Shown here: positions 5,556 through 6,522 of the stretch, in pieces
How the letters are laid out: every line of letters begins with the position of its first letter
How positions within the stretch are numbered: position 1 is the stretch's first letter
Source: JAYKHL01 sp035284865
Lineage (GTDB): Bacteria > Cyanobacteriota > Sericytochromatia > S15B-MN24 > JAQBPE01
Length of the DNA: 6,522 nucleotides
Assembly (NCBI GenBank): GCA_035284865.1
Contig: JAYKHL010000219.1
Span: 1-6,522 of the forward strand
Direction of reading: 5' to 3'
Notes under the pieces: generated by a model
Told to the model about the DNA's origin: nothing
Seen by the model: the letters and a program-made list of their open reading frames with translations, nothing else
Database searches by the model: none
Program-made: the position numbers and the translations under genes

Positions 5556-5626
5556 CGGGGGGAGCCTCCACAAGAACAATGGGACAGGGCAGACCGAGAG
5601 GGGCGACTGGAAACGTCACCGACATT

Positions 5627-5655
5627 TTTATATAGGGCGGCCTGCGGTGAGTCAG
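5627..5655 (-). promoter_or_regulatory. Sigma-70-type promoter of the LolA-like gene
   Basis: On the minus strand CTGACT (5655-5650) and TATAAA (5632-5627) are spaced by exactly 17 bases. TATATA, two bases upstream, is an alternative -10. Transcription would start near 5620, giving a leader of about 65 bases with GGAGG shortly before the ATG at 5555. Confidence 0.5.
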
Positions 5656-5675
5656 GTTAAGAAATGATTTAATTG

Positions 5676-5704
5676 TTGCAAATTTATGATTAAGCTGGTA
5701 GGCT
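5676..5704 (+). promoter_or_regulatory. Candidate promoter of the subtilase lipoprotein gene
   Basis: TTGCAA (5676-5681) and TAGGCT (5699-5704) are spaced by 17 bases, downstream of an A/T-rich stretch that could act as an UP element. TATGAT (5685-5690) is a closer match to the -10 consensus but has no -35 at the right distance. Either way the leader would be about 30-45 bases. Positions 5655-5700 are only about 26% GC, a sharp contrast with the rest of the window. Confidence 0.4.
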
Positions 5705-5707
5705 AGC

Positions 5708-5720
5708 GGGTGTCCCACCC
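5708..5720 (+). promoter_or_regulatory. Short stem-loop in the leader of the subtilase gene
   Basis: GGGTG (5708-5712) and CACCC (5716-5720) are perfect complements around a 3-base loop. Flanking AGC/GCT bases can extend the stem past one bulged A. It lies 10 bases before the GAGGTG ribosome-binding site, so it could influence translation or mRNA stability. A functional role is inference. Confidence 0.25.
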
Positions 5721-5742
5721 AGCTGCCAGTGAGGTGCCTCGC

Positions 5743-6522
5743 GTGAACCCGTTGACCTGCCGTCTGTCCCTGGTGACTGCCCTGCTGCTGGCTGGCTGTG
5801 GGACGGCCGGTGGCTCCCGGACCGTGGCCCCCGGGGCGGTGGCCCAGACGCGGTTTCCGGCCTCCAGCTTCGACACGGCCGGCGCCTCCAGGCACCAGCT
5901 GGTCGTCCGCCTCAAGGGAAGGGCGTTGCCCCAGGCCCTCACGCGGCAGGGCCGGGGGGCCCCCCGGGTGACGGGCAAGATCCAGCGGCTGCAGGCGCTG
6001 GTGGTTGACCTGGCGCCCGGCGCCAGTCGGGATGCCTTGCTCGCCGACTTGCGGGCGGATCGGGCCGTGGCGTACGCCGCCCCCACCCAGCTCGTCAGGC
6101 TCGAGCGGAGCGTGAATGATCCGCGCCTGGCCGACCAGTACAGCCTCAAGGTCGGTCAGGTGGCTGAGGCCTGGGACATCCAGATGGGCACCCCAGAGAC
6201 GGTGGTCGCCATCATCGACTCCGGCATCGACATGGCGCACCCGGACCTCCAGGCCAAGATCGTGTCCGCCAGCTACAACGTCCTCGACAAGAACAACCTT
6301 CCGCGCGACGATCACGGCCACGGCACTCACTGCGCGGGCATTGCGGCCGCCATCGCCGACAACGCAGAGGGTGTGGCCGGGGTGGCTCCGGGCGTGGGCA
6401 TCATGTCCGTGAAGGTCTTTGACGCGACGGGCCGAGGGTCCGACGCCACGATCGCCGAGGGCATCGTTTATGCCGCGGACCATGGCGCCCGGGTCATGTC
6501 GATGAGTCTCGGGCTGTACAAG
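5743..6522 (+). CDS. S8 family subtilisin/fervidolysin-like serine protease lipoprotein, N-terminal part (runs off window)
   Basis: This is a secreted subtilase, 260 residues of it visible. The GTG at 5743 follows GAGGTG by 6 bases. Residues 1-18 are a lipoprotein signal peptide with lipobox Leu-Ala-Gly-Cys (Cys19). Residues 19-45 are a low-complexity linker. About 46-118 form a fervidolysin-like or I9-like propeptide (HQLVVRLKGRALP to VAYAAPTQLVRLE) that would chaperone and inhibit the protease. The catalytic domain starts near NDPRLADQYSL. It contains AIIDSGID with catalytic Asp159 and DDHGHGTHCAG with catalytic His193, then GVAGVAPGVGIMSVKV and the start of a RVMSMSLG strand. The catalytic Ser and any C-terminal domains lie beyond the window. 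Cys197 just after HGTH is also seen in proteinase K-like enzymes. It is divergent from the LolA-like gene and shares its promoter region. As a lipoprotein it should be tethered to a membrane rather than freely secreted, and the substrate is unknown. Confidence 0.95.
   Translation, partial: MNPLTCRLSLVTALLLAGCGTAGGSRTVAPGAVAQTRFPASSFDTAGASRHQLVVRLKGRALPQALTRQGRGAPRVTGKIQRLQALVVDLAPGASRDALLADLRADRAVAYAAPTQLVRLERSVNDPRLADQYSLKVGQVAEAWDIQMGTPETVVAIIDSGIDMAHPDLQAKIVSASYNVLDKNNLPRDDHGHGTHCAGIAAAIADNAEGVAGVAPGVGIMSVKVFDATGRGSDATIAEGIVYAADHGARVMSMSLGLYK

Noticed and set aside
4870..6483. 537-codon minus-strand open frame opposite the subtilase
   Set aside because: It is antisense to a subtilase with intact Asp and His motifs and overlaps the LolA-like gene in another frame; the translation shows no domains.

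Overview
The window is a very GC-rich bacterial chromosome segment carrying nine protein genes, almost all concerned with the cell envelope. Several predicted exported proteins, a small candidate outer-membrane beta-barrel, a YjbH-like protein, a LolA-like lipoprotein and Lgt together suggest a diderm (outer-membrane) bacterium. GTG start codons are frequent. The phylum cannot be fixed from the sequence alone. No rRNA, tRNA, CRISPR array, insertion sequence or phage gene was seen, and gene density is that of an ordinary chromosome.

Layout: a leftward block (1-2067, minus strand) holds four poorly characterised envelope genes. In transcription order they are a membrane-anchored PH-like-domain protein (2067-1462), a small candidate beta-barrel protein (1409-840), a TM2-like membrane protein (798-418) and the 5' part of a YjbH-like exported protein (406 to the window edge). 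Divergent from this block is lgt (2155-2961, plus strand), whose product attaches diacylglycerol to prolipoproteins. Convergent with lgt, with only 10 bases between stop codons, is a second leftward block: a LolA-like lipoprotein (5555-4779), pgeF (4728-3925) and a CPBP intramembrane protease (3928-2972) that overlaps pgeF by 4 bases. A GC-poor divergent promoter region (5556-5742) separates this block from a rightward lipoprotein of the S8 subtilisin/fervidolysin family (5743 to the window edge, catalytic Ser beyond the end).

Functional theme: Lgt would modify both predicted lipoproteins in the window, the LolA-like protein (Cys22) and the subtilase (Cys19). PgeF acts on peptidoglycan-precursor fidelity, CPBP is a membrane protease, and the left block contributes exported or membrane proteins of unknown role. 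No new defence or mobile system is visible.

The least ordinary signals are regulatory. A 10-base homopolymer lies at the end of the TM2-like gene, and gaining one base there would fuse it in frame to the YjbH-like gene. Two nearly identical -10 elements sit exactly 8 bases before ATG codons with no Shine-Dalgarno sequence, suggesting leaderless mRNAs. A symmetric, overlapping divergent -10 lies between lgt and the PH-like gene.
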